Program-made: the position numbers and the translations under genes | Part shown: piece after piece, positions 26,702-36,013 of the stretch | Numbering within the stretch: position 1 is the first letter of the stretch | Layout of the letters: each line of letters opens with the position of its first letter | Source: Clostridium magnum DSM 2767 | Lineage (GTDB): Bacteria > Bacillota > Clostridia > Clostridiales > Clostridiaceae | NCBI RefSeq assembly: GCF_001623875.1 | Contig: NZ_LWAE01000001.1 | Location: 62,001 to 126,000, forward strand | Length of the DNA stretch: 64,000 nt | Direction of reading: 5' to 3' | The notes under the pieces: generated by a model | Databases searched by the model: none | What the model saw: the letters and a program-made list of their open reading frames with translations, nothing else | Told to the model about the DNA's origin: nothing

Positions 26702-27875
26702 AAACTACTTGGAATATATAAAATTTTAAGTAATAAGACTCATCAGAGTTCCAAAGTATTGGGTGATCTGATGATTGGGTTCTAAACTCTACCTGTCTTA
26801 GCATTCTTCTTGCATCTTTTGCAGCATCGGCAATAGTCTCTTTGAAAAGCTCAGGATTCATGAAGTGTGAGCAAGAACATGTAACTAAAAATCCGCCAGG
26901 TTTAACCATCTTTAAACCCCTTAAGTTAATTTCTTTATATCCTCTCACTGCACTATTTATTGTAGACCTAGACTTTGTAAATGCGGGGGGATCAAGTATT
27001 ACTACATCATATTTTCTTCCTTCCTTCACCCATTGATGAAGTACATCAAAAGCGTTATGACATTCGAATTTAACTACATCAGAAATACCATTAAGCTCTG
27101 CGTTTCTTGTTGCCTCATCGACAGCGAGCTGAGATATATCAAGTCCAAGTACGCTTTTTGCTCCAGCTATTCCAGCGTTTAGAGCAAAAGAACCTGTATG
27201 AGTGAAGCAATCTAAAACATCAGCATTTTTACAAATTCTGTGTATTGCATGTCTGTTTTCTTTTTGGTCAAGGAAGAAGCCTGTTTTCTGACCATTCTCT
27301 ATATCAACATTGTATTTAACACCATTTTCTGTAATTTGTACAATTGTATCAAAAGAATCTGTTAAGAAGCCTTTTGTTTGTTCCATTCCTTCAAGTTTAC
27401 GTACTTTAACATCACTTCTTTCGTAAACGCCTTTTGCGGCAAAGTCCTCTTGTAATATCTTAACGATTATATCCTTGTATCTATCTATGCCAAGAGCAAG
27501 TGATTGTATAACATAATAATCCTCATATTTATCTATTATAAGCCCTGGAATGAAGTCTGCTTCGCCGAATAAAAATCTGCAACTAGAGGTATCAATAATT
27601 TTCTTTCTATATTCCCAGGCATTATATAACCTTTTTCTAAAGAAGTTTTCATCTATTTCTTCATCTATATCTCTTGTCATCATTCTTATTGTGATTTTTG
27701 AAACGTCATTTACATAACCTTTCCCTATAAAGCTTCCTTTAAAGTTATAAACTTCAACTATGTCTCCATTTTCATAAGTTCCGTCATAACCTTCTATTTC
27801 TGTAGTGTATATCCATGGATGTCCATTTTCTGCCTTTCGTCCCATACCTTTATATAAATAAAACTTACAAGCCAT
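26700..27875 (-). CDS. rlmI: Class I SAM-dependent rRNA (cytosine) methyltransferase, RlmI-like
   Basis: This 391-residue protein has an N-terminal PUA domain (about 1-75, with HPWIYTTEIEG), a middle EEHEA-like domain and a Rossmann methyltransferase with the SAM motif LDCFTHTGSFALNA (about residue 217) and DPPAFTKS as catalytic-site motif IV, plus a CSCSHF loop. RlmI of E. coli makes m5C1962 in 23S rRNA; the same target here is inferred. The second catalytic Cys (CSC) fits m5C chemistry. The gene lies on its own between converging and diverging neighbours. Confidence 0.87.
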   Translation of the reverse strand: MACKFYLYKGMGRKAENGHPWIYTTEIEGYDGTYENGDIVEVYNFKGSFIGKGYVNDVSKITIRMMTRDIDEEIDENFFRKRLYNAWEYRKKIIDTSSCRFLFGEADFIPGLIIDKYEDYYVIQSLALGIDRYKDIIVKILQEDFAAKGVYERSDVKVRKLEGMEQTKGFLTDSFDTIVQITENGVKYNVDIENGQKTGFFLDQKENRHAIHRICKNADVLDCFTHTGSFALNAGIAGAKSVLGLDISQLAVDEATRNAELNGISDVVKFECHNAFDVLHQWVKEGRKYDVVILDPPAFTKSRSTINSAVRGYKEINLRGLKMVKPGGFLVTCSCSHFMNPELFKETIADAAKDARRMLRQVEFRTQSSDHPILWNSDESYYLKFYIFQVV

Positions 27876-28058
27876 TAGTAATTTACCTCCCTGTTTTTGT
27901 TCCTTATGTAGTATACCACAAGTGAAAATTTAATAGTACATTTTATTTTTATCTTAAAATTCCTTTGACATAAGCCTTAAGTATAATTTAAACTATTTCT
28001 TGTATTAATCATTTTAGTATTTTGTACTTTAAATATTTAAGGGTTAAGGAGAAAATAT

Positions 28059-29615
28059 ATGAGCATACTTACAGTTAAAAATATAAGTCATGGTTTTGGA
28101 GATAGAGCGATATTTGAGGATGTGTCTTTCAGATTATTAAAAGGCGAGCATATTGGGCTTATAGGAGCAAATGGTGAAGGTAAATCAACATTTATGAACA
28201 TAATAACAGGAAAATTAATGCCTGACGAAGGTAATGTTATATGGAGCAATAAAGTAAGGGTAGGCTATATGGACCAGCACGCAAAACTTGAAAAGGGAAA
28301 GTCCATAAGAGACGCATTAAGAGAGGCATTTCAATATCTATTTGATATGGAGATAGAGATGAATGAGCTTTACGGAAAAATGGGAGACATGAGTGAAGAT
28401 GAAATGAATAAAGCTCTTGAAAGAACGGCTATCATTCAAGATATGTTGGATAATAATGGATTTTATATAATTGATGCTAAAATAGAAGAGGTTGCAGGGG
28501 GACTTGGACTTAAAGATGTAGGATTGGATAAGGATGTAACTGATCTAAGCGGCGGACAAAGAACAAAAGTTTTGTTAGCTAAGCTTTTATTAGAAACACC
28601 AGATATATTACTTTTAGATGAGCCTACAAACTATCTAGATGAAGTACACATAGAGTGGCTAAAAACTTATTTACAAAGCTACGAAAATGCATTCATACTA
28701 ATATCCCATGATATACCATTTTTAAATAGTGTCATAAATGTAATTTATCATGTTGAGAATAGGGCACTTACAAGATATACTGGAGACTACGAAAACTTTA
28801 AGAGAGTTTATGATGCAAATAAAAAACAGTTAGAGGCGGCATACGAAAGGCAACAACAAGAAATTGCTAAATTGGAAGACTTTGTTGCGAGAAATAAAGC
28901 AAGAGTTGCAACTACGGGAATGGCTAGGGCGAGACAGAAGAAATTAGATAAGATGGATAAGATAGAACTTACGGCTGAAAAACCAAAGACAGAATTTAAT
29001 TTTAAGACAGCTAGAACTTCCGGTAAACTAATATTTGAAACTAGAGATTTAGTTATCGGATATGATTCACCGCTTTCAAAGCCACTTAACTTAAATATGG
29101 AAAGAGGACAAAAGATAGCTCTAGTAGGTGCTAATGGTCTTGGAAAATCTACATTGTTAAAGAGTTTATTAGGACAAATTAAATCTATAAGTGGAGAAGT
29201 TGAGTTAGGAGACTATCAAGAAATAGGATACTTTGAGCAAGAAATAAAAGAGGTCAACTATAATTCTTGTATCGATGAAGTGTGGCAAGATTTCCCTGGA
29301 TATACCCAATATGAAGTAAGATCAGCTTTAGCTAAATGTGGGTTAACAACTAAGCATATAGAAAGCTCAGTTTGTGTATTAAGTGGAGGAGAGCAGGCAA
29401 AGGTAAGGCTATGTAAGCTTATTAATAAAGAGACTAATATATTAATTCTAGACGAGCCTACTAACCACTTAGATGTAGATGCAAAAGATGACTTAAAGAG
29501 AGCATTAAAAGAATATAAGGGAAGTATTCTTTTAGTATGCCATGAACCAGAATTTTATAGAGATATAGTTACAGATATTTGGAATTGTGAAGAGTGGACA
29601 ACTAAAATAGTGTAG
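28059..29615 (+). CDS. ABC-F family ATP-binding protein
   Basis: This 518-residue cytoplasmic protein has two ABC domains and no membrane part. Walker A motifs are GANGEGKST (about residue 36) and GANGLGKST (about 357), and signatures LSGGQRTK and LSGGEQAK precede DEPTNYLD and DEPTNHLD. The linker between the domains (about 240-320) is helical and Lys/Arg-rich, as in factors that bind the ribosomal E site. The family includes translation factors (EttA, YkpA) and antibiotic-protection proteins; housekeeping is more likely here, given the neighbours. AAGGAG precedes the ATG. Confidence 0.9.
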   Translation: MSILTVKNISHGFGDRAIFEDVSFRLLKGEHIGLIGANGEGKSTFMNIITGKLMPDEGNVIWSNKVRVGYMDQHAKLEKGKSIRDALREAFQYLFDMEIEMNELYGKMGDMSEDEMNKALERTAIIQDMLDNNGFYIIDAKIEEVAGGLGLKDVGLDKDVTDLSGGQRTKVLLAKLLLETPDILLLDEPTNYLDEVHIEWLKTYLQSYENAFILISHDIPFLNSVINVIYHVENRALTRYTGDYENFKRVYDANKKQLEAAYERQQQEIAKLEDFVARNKARVATTGMARARQKKLDKMDKIELTAEKPKTEFNFKTARTSGKLIFETRDLVIGYDSPLSKPLNLNMERGQKIALVGANGLGKSTLLKSLLGQIKSISGEVELGDYQEIGYFEQEIKEVNYNSCIDEVWQDFPGYTQYEVRSALAKCGLTTKHIESSVCVLSGGEQAKVRLCKLINKETNILILDEPTNHLDVDAKDDLKRALKEYKGSILLVCHEPEFYRDIVTDIWNCEEWTTKIV

Positions 29616-29622
29616 CAAAAAC

Positions 29623-29666
29623 AAGGTGACAGAAATACTAATGTATATTTCTTGTCACCTTTTTCA
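29623..29666 (+). terminator. Rho-independent terminator of the ABC-F gene
   Basis: A stem of about 15 bp with one bulge (29623-29637 with about 29646-29661) is followed by TTTTTC. It starts just after the stop codon. Confidence 0.87.
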
Positions 29667-29668
29667 TA

Positions 29669-30079
29669 TTATTCATTAGAATTTTGTTCTAATATCATAA
29701 AGTCTTCTTTTACCCATCCTTTACTGTTGATTCTTTCTTCAGTTATTAGAGAAATTTCATACCATAATTGGTTATTAACATTTGCGCTATCCTCTACTTT
29801 TACCAATGTATCTTCCTGAAGAGAATTTAACACTGCTGAGTTATCAATAGGACATATTAGCAACTCACACCTCTTTTTTATGAAACCCTTAGTATTAGCT
29901 GGAAGGATGTATTCTACAGAAATCTTCTTGTCTCTCTCAGCTTTTGAGTTTTCCTTTAAACCGTTATTTTGATATTTAAGAAGGAGAATTTGCTTTCGTT
30001 GGGCTGCCATTTTATTTGTAAAATAATATGAGATACATACAGCAGCAATTATAATAATTAGAAATAAAAAGCATAGCAT
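29669..30079 (-). CDS. Membrane-anchored protein with SH3-like C-terminal domain
   Basis: This 136-residue protein starts with one hydrophobic helix (residues 1-20), followed by a Lys/Gln-rich stretch and a small beta-rich domain (about 65-130) ending in GWVKEDFMIL, the pattern of bacterial SH3 domains. Such domains often bind peptidoglycan or other extracytoplasmic ligands. The function is unknown. GGAGG precedes the ATG at 30079. It is converging with the ABC-F gene. Confidence 0.7.
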   Translation of the reverse strand: MLCFLFLIIIIAAVCISYYFTNKMAAQRKQILLLKYQNNGLKENSKAERDKKISVEYILPANTKGFIKKRCELLICPIDNSAVLNSLQEDTLVKVEDSANVNNQLWYEISLITEERINSKGWVKEDFMILEQNSNE

Positions 30080-30245
30080 TAATATTCCTCCAAAAAGCTC
30101 TACAGTATTATTATATTCAGATTTATTAGAAAAACTGTCAATAATATAAAAAAACCTTAGTATGGAATTAAATTGAGATAATATAAATTAAAACTTTAAT
30201 TGTCAGGGAATTAAATCTTGCCTAAGCCTTATTTTATTACGAAAG

Positions 30246-30899
30246 TTATACAGCCTCCGTTAATTCCATATAATGTGAAATATACATATCAGCCAAATTA
30301 ATTATATCTTGTTTCTGGTACTCTGAATAAAGATCATGGACACCAATTACAAGCATATTAGCGGATTTAGCACCTTTAACAGCTGGTAATATATCCTCAA
30401 AAACTACACATTCTTCAGGTTTTAAATTTAACCTTTCAGCGGCTAGCAAATAGACATCGGGAAAATCCTTTCCTCTTGTTACTTCATCAGTAGTGGTTAT
30501 GGAATCGAAAAAATCATAAATGCCATTTTTTTTAAGGGCTAGTTCCACCAGGACACTATAGTTACTTGTAGCTAGTCCAATTTTTATTTGTTTTGATTTT
30601 AATAGTGATAAAAATTCTTTAGCACCAGGTTTTAATTCTACATCATTCTTATAATAATTTACTGCCATGTTATTCCATTCGTTTTGAATCTCGTTTATGG
30701 TATCAGGAAGGTTAAATCTATTCTTAAAGTATTGAGCCACTTCCAAAAAGCTCATATGTTCAATTTCTTCCTTTAAGTTTTTAGGTAAATCTATATTTCT
30801 TTTCTTTAAGTATTCTTCATCAATTTTACTCCAAACCCACATGGAATCAATTAGAGTTCCATCCATATCGAAAATTGCACCTTTAATATTTTTAAGCAT
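30246..30899 (-). CDS. HAD family hydrolase (beta-phosphoglucomutase-like)
   Basis: This 217-residue haloacid-dehalogenase-fold protein has all four motifs: I FDMDGTLID (nucleophile Asp11), II LATSN, III the Lys in TRGKDFPDVY and IV VFEDILPAVKGA. The helical cap lies between motif I and II, subfamily IA as in beta-phosphoglucomutase, phosphoglycolate phosphatase and related enzymes. The substrate is not predictable. GAGGTGATATT precedes the ATG. The gene is single, 233 bp below the hydrogenase-like gene. Confidence 0.9.
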   Translation of the reverse strand: MLKNIKGAIFDMDGTLIDSMWVWSKIDEEYLKKRNIDLPKNLKEEIEHMSFLEVAQYFKNRFNLPDTINEIQNEWNNMAVNYYKNDVELKPGAKEFLSLLKSKQIKIGLATSNYSVLVELALKKNGIYDFFDSITTTDEVTRGKDFPDVYLLAAERLNLKPEECVVFEDILPAVKGAKSANMLVIGVHDLYSEYQKQDIINLADMYISHYMELTEAV

Positions 30900-31039
30900 A
30901 ATATCACCTCATTTTAGACCATTAATAAATTTAACACATGGCCTAATATTCACTTTTTAGTATAGCATCATAAAAAATGAATATAAAGTGAAACTTATTC
31001 CAAAGGATGAATATAACATTAAATAGCTTCATTATGTAT

Positions 31040-31089
31040 AAAGAAAAAGATGTCTAGAACTAAGAAGTATCATAGCTTTAAACATCTTT
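31040..31089 (-). terminator. Probable terminator of the hydrogenase-like gene
   Basis: An 8-bp stem (31046-31053 with 31082-31089) with a large loop is followed on the minus strand by TTTCTTT. It lies 44 bp after the stop codon at 31133. Confidence 0.5.
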
Positions 31090-31132
31090 AGATTATATAT
31101 TTAAGATATTAGATAATTGTTATACAGAAAAC

Positions 31133-32479
31133 CTAAAATTTTCTTTCAAATATTTCTATTTTACTTTCATCTTTAAAATCTTCTATGGAGTGAATGCCTA
31201 AGTTATCAAGTATTTTATTCATACAGGAGCTATCTACAGCTATCTTTATAGCTGAATTCTCGGCCAGTGTGTTTACATGCTCTGTTCCTTTGGCTCTTGA
31301 GATAACTGCCTTTGGACCTCCTACGCAGCCACCGATGCATCCCATTCCTTCTATAAAGTTAGCATCTACATTGCCATTTTGGGCCTTCTCTAAAATGGCT
31401 TTACACTCTTTTACACCATTTGCCTGAACTGTTTTAATTAAATCATGTTTTTCAGGAAATAGTTTTTCTATTGCCTCGCTTACAGCTATAGAGACACCTC
31501 CAGTACGAGCATAAAGTCGGCCTCCCCTGGAAGCATATTCTGTAGACGAATCACTCTCCAATTCTATGGGGTTTATATTAAGGGCTTCGAAAATATCCTT
31601 TAACTCTGCAAAAGTAAGTACAAAGTCTATATCACCTATGAGATCTTTTTCTTTTGCTTCTGCTTTTTTAGCGATACAAGGCCCAATAAAAACAACTTTA
31701 CAATCATTATTCAATTTTTTCATTACTCTGCCAGCAGCAATCATCGGAGATACTGAAGGCGAAACATATCTAACCATGTCTTCATAGACCCTTTTAAGCA
31801 TACCTACCCACATAGGACAACAGCAGGAAGTTATCATTAAATCATCTTTTTTCTTTACGAAGTGATCAAACTCAACAGCCTCTTTTAATGTGAGCATATC
31901 TGCAAAAAAAGCAACCTCTACCATATCTGTAAAACCTATTTTCTTGAAGGCTGACCTTAATTGTTCAATAGTAACGTTATCTCCAAATTGACCAATTATA
32001 GCAGGAGCAACTGCAGCTATTACAGGATGGTCACCTTTTATTAGGTCTAAAAGGGGAATAAATTCGACTCTATCTAGAATTCCACCAGATGGACATGCCT
32101 CCACACAAAATCCGCAATCTGTACACTTTTCACTGTTAATTACGCTGGTTTTCTTTTCTTTATCTATAAAAATAGCATTAAAAGGACAAGATTTTTGGCA
32201 TAGAGTTTCACCATGAATATCAGCACAATCCATAGAACAATGCTTTATTTTATTAACGACCTTATGATTTGCTTCATATGATTTTATTCCTTGATTTAGA
32301 TCCTCTATAAAATTTTCACTATAGGTTATGCCTATACCACAAAGTGAAGATATAACCTTACATAAATCAGCTTTGTCTATTTCATCTTGTGATAGAATTT
32401 CAGATACTATTTCTTCTAACCTATCTTCATAGTATGCTTTTACTATGTTTTTAAATAATTCGCTGTACTTTTGTTTCAT
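31133..32479 (-). CDS. [FeFe]-hydrogenase-like iron-sulfur protein, probably sensory type
   Basis: This 448-residue protein has two ferredoxin-type cysteine clusters (residues 81-129, CSMDC...CQKSC and CTDCGFCVEAC) followed by an H-cluster domain. The three H-cluster motifs are altered: L1 is TSCCCPMW (217-224), L2 is GPCIAKKAE (266-274) where catalytic enzymes have MPC, and L3 is EGMGCIGGCVGG (377-388). These changes and the lack of other electron-transfer domains fit the putative sensory or group C/D enzymes rather than main H2 producers; this is inferred. No PAS or kinase domain is attached. A TM1266-type protein is encoded at 3210-3455. AAGGAG precedes the ATG. Confidence 0.85.
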   Translation of the reverse strand: MKQKYSELFKNIVKAYYEDRLEEIVSEILSQDEIDKADLCKVISSLCGIGITYSENFIEDLNQGIKSYEANHKVVNKIKHCSMDCADIHGETLCQKSCPFNAIFIDKEKKTSVINSEKCTDCGFCVEACPSGGILDRVEFIPLLDLIKGDHPVIAAVAPAIIGQFGDNVTIEQLRSAFKKIGFTDMVEVAFFADMLTLKEAVEFDHFVKKKDDLMITSCCCPMWVGMLKRVYEDMVRYVSPSVSPMIAAGRVMKKLNNDCKVVFIGPCIAKKAEAKEKDLIGDIDFVLTFAELKDIFEALNINPIELESDSSTEYASRGGRLYARTGGVSIAVSEAIEKLFPEKHDLIKTVQANGVKECKAILEKAQNGNVDANFIEGMGCIGGCVGGPKAVISRAKGTEHVNTLAENSAIKIAVDSSCMNKILDNLGIHSIEDFKDESKIEIFERKF

Positions 32480-32595
32480 AATAACAACTCCTTGTAAATC
32501 TTAAGTTTAAATATAACATATATTATACTATTATATTGTGTAAAGTAATTTATTAAAAAACAATAAATATTTTAAAGAATTAATTATTATAGAAA

Positions 32596-32632
32596 TGTAA
32601 AAACAGCTGACGCACTTTGTGATTTGTCAGCT
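32596..32632 (-). terminator. Rho-independent terminator of the 104-residue membrane protein gene
   Basis: The arms AGCTGAC (32605-32611) and GTCAGCT (32626-32632) are followed on the minus strand by GTTTTTAC. It lies 17 bp after the stop codon. Confidence 0.85.
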
Positions 32633-32648
32633 ATTTTTTAAGATTAAA

Positions 32649-32963
32649 TCATTCCTTACTTTTGTTATCGCCTACACCCCGTGTAGGAACTGTAGACATA
32701 ACAAAACCTACAAGTACAGATACTAGGGCAGGTGCAATTATATTGATATAAGCTATAAACCATGTTTTATAAAGTACAAAAGCAGTTAGACCAGTTATAG
32801 TTATGGTAGCTATGAACGTGTAAATTACAAATTTTGCGAAAGAACCGAAAAACTTTTCATAAAGCCTATGTCTAGTAGGGCCACTGATTATTTTTCGAAA
32901 TAAAAAATAGGACATAAAGATTAAAACTATATCTACTAAAGCGGATACTAAAAAATTTTTCAT
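32649..32963 (-). CDS. Uncharacterised small membrane protein
   Basis: This 104-residue protein has three predicted hydrophobic segments (about 3-23, 40-65 and 70-92) and a conserved-looking charged part after the first helix (FRKIISGPTRHRLYEKFF). I do not recognise the family. Its ribosome binding site GGAGGTG is perfect but lies in the 3' arm of a strong hairpin just upstream (32968-33020), so translation may be controlled. It is 75 bp downstream of murC on the same strand and could be reached by read-through. Confidence 0.65.
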   Translation of the reverse strand: MKNFLVSALVDIVLIFMSYFLFRKIISGPTRHRLYEKFFGSFAKFVIYTFIATITITGLTAFVLYKTWFIAYINIIAPALVSVLVGFVMSTVPTRGVGDNKSKE

Positions 32964-32967
32964 AATA

Positions 32968-33020
32968 AAAACACCTCCAACAGGTTATCAATCATATTAT
33001 TGCCATATTGGAGATGTTTT
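32968..33020 (-). promoter_or_regulatory. Hairpin sequestering the ribosome binding site, and probable murC terminator
   Basis: Arms at 32968-32980 and 33008-33020 pair over 13 positions with one G-U. On the minus strand the 3' arm contains GGAGGTG, the ribosome binding site of the following gene, and then TTTTTATT. It could end murC transcription, mask translation of the membrane protein, or both. Confidence 0.6.
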
Positions 33021-33038
33021 ACGCATATTTATGGTTTT

Positions 33039-34424
33039 CTAATTATTTTCTTTAAGATACATTTCTCCTATTTTATATACATCACCAGCACCTACAGTTA
33101 AAAAGATATCTCCATCTTCTAAGTTTTCATTTAAATAAGAAACAGCTTCATTAAAGTCATGAAAATTAGAACATTTAAGTCCTCTTTCCCTAATTTTATC
33201 ACCTAGCATAGTAGAATTTACAATACCTGTATCTTGTTCCCTTGCAGCATATATGTCTGCAAGAAGAATCTCATCCGCATCATCAAAAGCTTCAACAAAT
33301 TCATTGAACAAACTTATTGTTCTTGAATAAGTATGTGGTTGAAAAACGCAGAATATTTTTCTATGTGGATAATTTTTGGTCGCACTTAAAGTAGCTTTAA
33401 TTTCTGTTGGGTGATGTGCATAATCATCTATAACAGTAACATTATTTTTTACACCTTTTAATTCAAATCTTCTATGGGTGCCTTTAAAGTTTTTTAAACC
33501 TTCAACTATCTTATCCTTTGGAACATTAAGGCTTATTCCAGTACATATACTCGCCAAGGCATTTAAGAGATTATGTTTGCCGGGAACGTTTAGTTGTACG
33601 GACATAATCTTTTCATTTTCATTATATGCATCAAAACTAGCGCAGCCTTTTTCGTTGAAGGATATATTCTGGGCAGTAATATTCCCAGTGTTTATACCGT
33701 AGGTTAAAATATTGCATTTTGCTTCAGAAATTATTTTATCCATTTTTTCATCTTCGGCAAAGCATACTAGATATCCGTCTTCAGGAATAAGCTTTGTAAA
33801 ATTTATAAATGCATCTTGAATCTCATTAATGTCTTTATAATAATCTAAATGATCAGCATCTATATTTAATATTACACCTACATAAGGAAAAAACTTTAGA
33901 AAAGAGCCTTTGTATTCACAGGCTTCTGTTATAAAATAATCACTGTTTCCAGGACGCACATTGCCATTTATAATATCTAGCTGTCCTCCTACAAGTATAG
34001 TAGGGTCCAGGCTTGCATCTAAGCATATATGAGATATCATAGAAGTGGTAGTAGTTTTACCATGTGTTCCTGCTACTGCAACATTGTATTTATGGCCTTT
34101 CATTATATATCCTAAAAATTCCGCTCTAGTCATAGTTGGTATGTTCAACTCTTTAGTTCTTAATAGTTCAGGATTCTCGTCAGATATAGCGGCAGTATAG
34201 ATAACTAAATCTATATCATTTGTGATATTATCTTTTGATTGACCTATATTTATTTGAACGCCTTTAGCGGCTAATCTATCTGTTATGGACGATGAGTTCA
34301 TATCAGAACCAGACACTTTAAAGTTTCTTTCTATTAAAATTTCAGCTAGACCGCTCATGCTTATGCCGCCTATGCCTATAAAATATACCTTTTTATCTTT
34401 ATCCATTATAAAATCAAATGACAA
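33039..34424 (-). CDS. murC: UDP-N-acetylmuramate--L-alanine ligase
   Basis: This 461-residue ligase adds L-alanine to UDP-MurNAc with ATP, the first peptide step of wall synthesis. The N-terminal Rossmann motif [13 protein letters not shown], the ATP loop [11 protein letters not shown] (about residue 118) and the C-terminal [10 protein letters not shown] and FQPHTYSRT are diagnostic. Translation begins at TTG 34424 with AAGGAG nine bases upstream; the later ATG (MDKDKKVYF) has no equally good site. It is divergent from purR across 228 bp. Confidence 0.96.
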   Translation of the reverse strand: MSFDFIMDKDKKVYFIGIGGISMSGLAEILIERNFKVSGSDMNSSSITDRLAAKGVQINIGQSKDNITNDIDLVIYTAAISDENPELLRTKELNIPTMTRAEFLGYIMKGHKYNVAVAGTHGKTTTTSMISHICLDASLDPTILVGGQLDIINGNVRPGNSDYFITEACEYKGSFLKFFPYVGVILNIDADHLDYYKDINEIQDAFINFTKLIPEDGYLVCFAEDEKMDKIISEAKCNILTYGINTGNITAQNISFNEKGCASFDAYNENEKIMSVQLNVPGKHNLLNALASICTGISLNVPKDKIVEGLKNFKGTHRRFELKGVKNNVTVIDDYAHHPTEIKATLSATKNYPHRKIFCVFQPHTYSRTISLFNEFVEAFDDADEILLADIYAAREQDTGIVNSTMLGDKIRERGLKCSNFHDFNEAVSYLNENLEDGDIFLTVGAGDVYKIGEMYLKENN

Positions 34425-34652
34425 TAAAATCAGCTCCTTAAAATAATTAACTTCATTTAATAATTATATACAAAAATAAGGCAAAAAAACACAATTAATT
34501 ATATTATTTTAAATTCTATTTTTGGCAAAAATATTAAAGAAGTCATAAGTATAATAAAGTATTGATTATATACTTGTTTTAGAATAGAATATGAATGATA
34601 AGATATGAATTTTTTTAATTATTCGTAAAAATTAGTATAGATAGGTGATTGA

Positions 34653-35468
34653 ATGGAAAAGTTAAGTAGAAATCAGAGGATAGCAGCTATAACCAAAATT
34701 CTGACGGAAAGTCCTAATAAGGTAATAAATTTAAATACTTTTACAGAACTGTTTAATGCTGCAAAATCTACAGTGAGTGAAGATTTAGTTGTAGTTAAGG
34801 ATATTTTAAATAAACTTTCTATGGGAAGAGTTGAGACAATATCAGGTGCAGCAGGCGGAGTAAAGTATGTATGTGGGTTATCTTTAGAAAAAAGTAAGGA
34901 ATTTGCTGAAAAACTATGTATTATTTTGAAAAATAGTGAAAGAATAATACCAGGGAATTTTTTATATATGACAGATATAATGTTTAATCCCCAGATAATA
35001 AATACAGCAGGAGTTATAATTGCATCAGCCTTTAATGATAAAAATGTGGATTATGTAGTTACAGTTGAAACCAAGGGGATACCATTGGCTTATGAAGTAG
35101 CTAAAATGCTTGGAGTTCAACTTGTGGTAGTAAGAAGAGAGACAAAAGTTACAGAGGGGTCTACTTTAAGTATTAATTATGTTTCAGGCTCTAGTGGAAG
35201 AATTCAAAATATGTCACTATCAAAGAAAGCTATGAATAAAGGAAGCAGGTGCATATTTGTAGATGACTTTATGAAGGCAGGTGGAACTGCCATGGGTATA
35301 ATTGATTTACTAAAAGAGTTTGAAAGTGAGCTTTTAGGAATAGGGGTACTAATTGATAATGTAGAAATTCCTAAAAAGTTAGTACATGATTATGTATCAA
35401 TTGTAGACTTTAAAGGTATCGATGAAAAGGGTAATGCTCTATTATTTCCTTCAAAAATATTCAAATAA
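34653..35468 (+). CDS. purR: Pur operon repressor PurR
   Basis: This 271-residue repressor of purine synthesis has an N-terminal winged helix (1-75) and a C-terminal phosphoribosyltransferase-like domain with the PRPP-binding loop FVDDFMKAGGTA (about 205). In Bacillus it represses pur genes unless PRPP relieves it. It opens the long syntenic block that continues with spoVG, glmU and prs (prs makes PRPP, its effector). AGGTGATTG precedes the ATG. The length equals that of the family. Confidence 0.95.
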   Translation: MEKLSRNQRIAAITKILTESPNKVINLNTFTELFNAAKSTVSEDLVVVKDILNKLSMGRVETISGAAGGVKYVCGLSLEKSKEFAEKLCIILKNSERIIPGNFLYMTDIMFNPQIINTAGVIIASAFNDKNVDYVVTVETKGIPLAYEVAKMLGVQLVVVRRETKVTEGSTLSINYVSGSSGRIQNMSLSKKAMNKGSRCIFVDDFMKAGGTAMGIIDLLKEFESELLGIGVLIDNVEIPKKLVHDYVSIVDFKGIDEKGNALLFPSKIFK

Positions 35469-35507
35469 TAAAATTTTCGAAAAATTTAATATTTTTTAGT
35501 AAAATAA

Positions 35508-35536
35508 GAAGGAAAAATATAACTTACAGAGAATAA
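35508..35536 (+). promoter_or_regulatory. Candidate sigma-H promoter of spoVG
   Basis: The -35-like GAAGGAAAA (35508-35516) fits RnAGGAwww, and the -10-like AGAGAATAA (35528-35536) fits RnnGAATww, separated by 11 bp. In B. subtilis spoVG is a classic sigma-H gene. The site lies 33 bp before the ATG. This is inferred from consensus. Confidence 0.65.
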
Positions 35537-35569
35537 TATATACATAAGCATCTTGGAGGTGGATTTTAT

Positions 35570-35860
35570 ATGGAAATTACAGACGTTAGAGTGAGAAAGA
35601 TTGCCGCTGAGGGTAAAATGAAAGCTATTGTTTCAGTAACCTTTGATAATGAATTTGTAGTTCACGATATAAAGGTTATAGAAGGTCAAAATGGGCTTTT
35701 TATAGCGATGCCAAGTAGAAAAACTCCTGATGGAGAATTTAAGGACATTGCACACCCAATTAATACTCAAACAAGAGAAAAGATTCAACAGGCAATTTTA
35801 GGAGAATATGAAAAAGTAAAAAATGAAGAAACTGTTTCCGAAGAAGATAGTCAAGAATAA
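35570..35860 (+). CDS. spoVG: Septation regulator SpoVG
   Basis: This 96-residue RNA/DNA-binding protein influences septum formation and sporulation, and in other Firmicutes it affects virulence and metabolism. The core [27 protein letters not shown] and the Glu-rich tail are typical. It follows purR by 101 bp with a candidate sigma-H promoter between them and has TTGGAGGTGG before the ATG. A perfect palindromic terminator overlaps its stop codon. Confidence 0.97.
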   Translation: MEITDVRVRKIAAEGKMKAIVSVTFDNEFVVHDIKVIEGQNGLFIAMPSRKTPDGEFKDIAHPINTQTREKIQQAILGEYEKVKNEETVSEEDSQE

Positions 35861-35893
35861 TAAAAAGGAGTAAATTTACTCCTTTTTATTATT
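35856..35893 (+). terminator. Rho-independent terminator of spoVG
   Basis: A 38-nt perfect palindrome includes the end of the stop codon, with a GGAG/CTCC core and a T-rich 3' arm. It insulates glmU. Confidence 0.85.
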
Positions 35894-36013
35894 TTACGAA
35901 TAAAAATTCACTATGAGGTTGAAAATATTTTTCATATAAAATATAATATTAAGGGATGTTTTTATAATATAAGATGGAAAAATGTAATTTTATGGCCATA
36001 AAGAGGTGTTATA

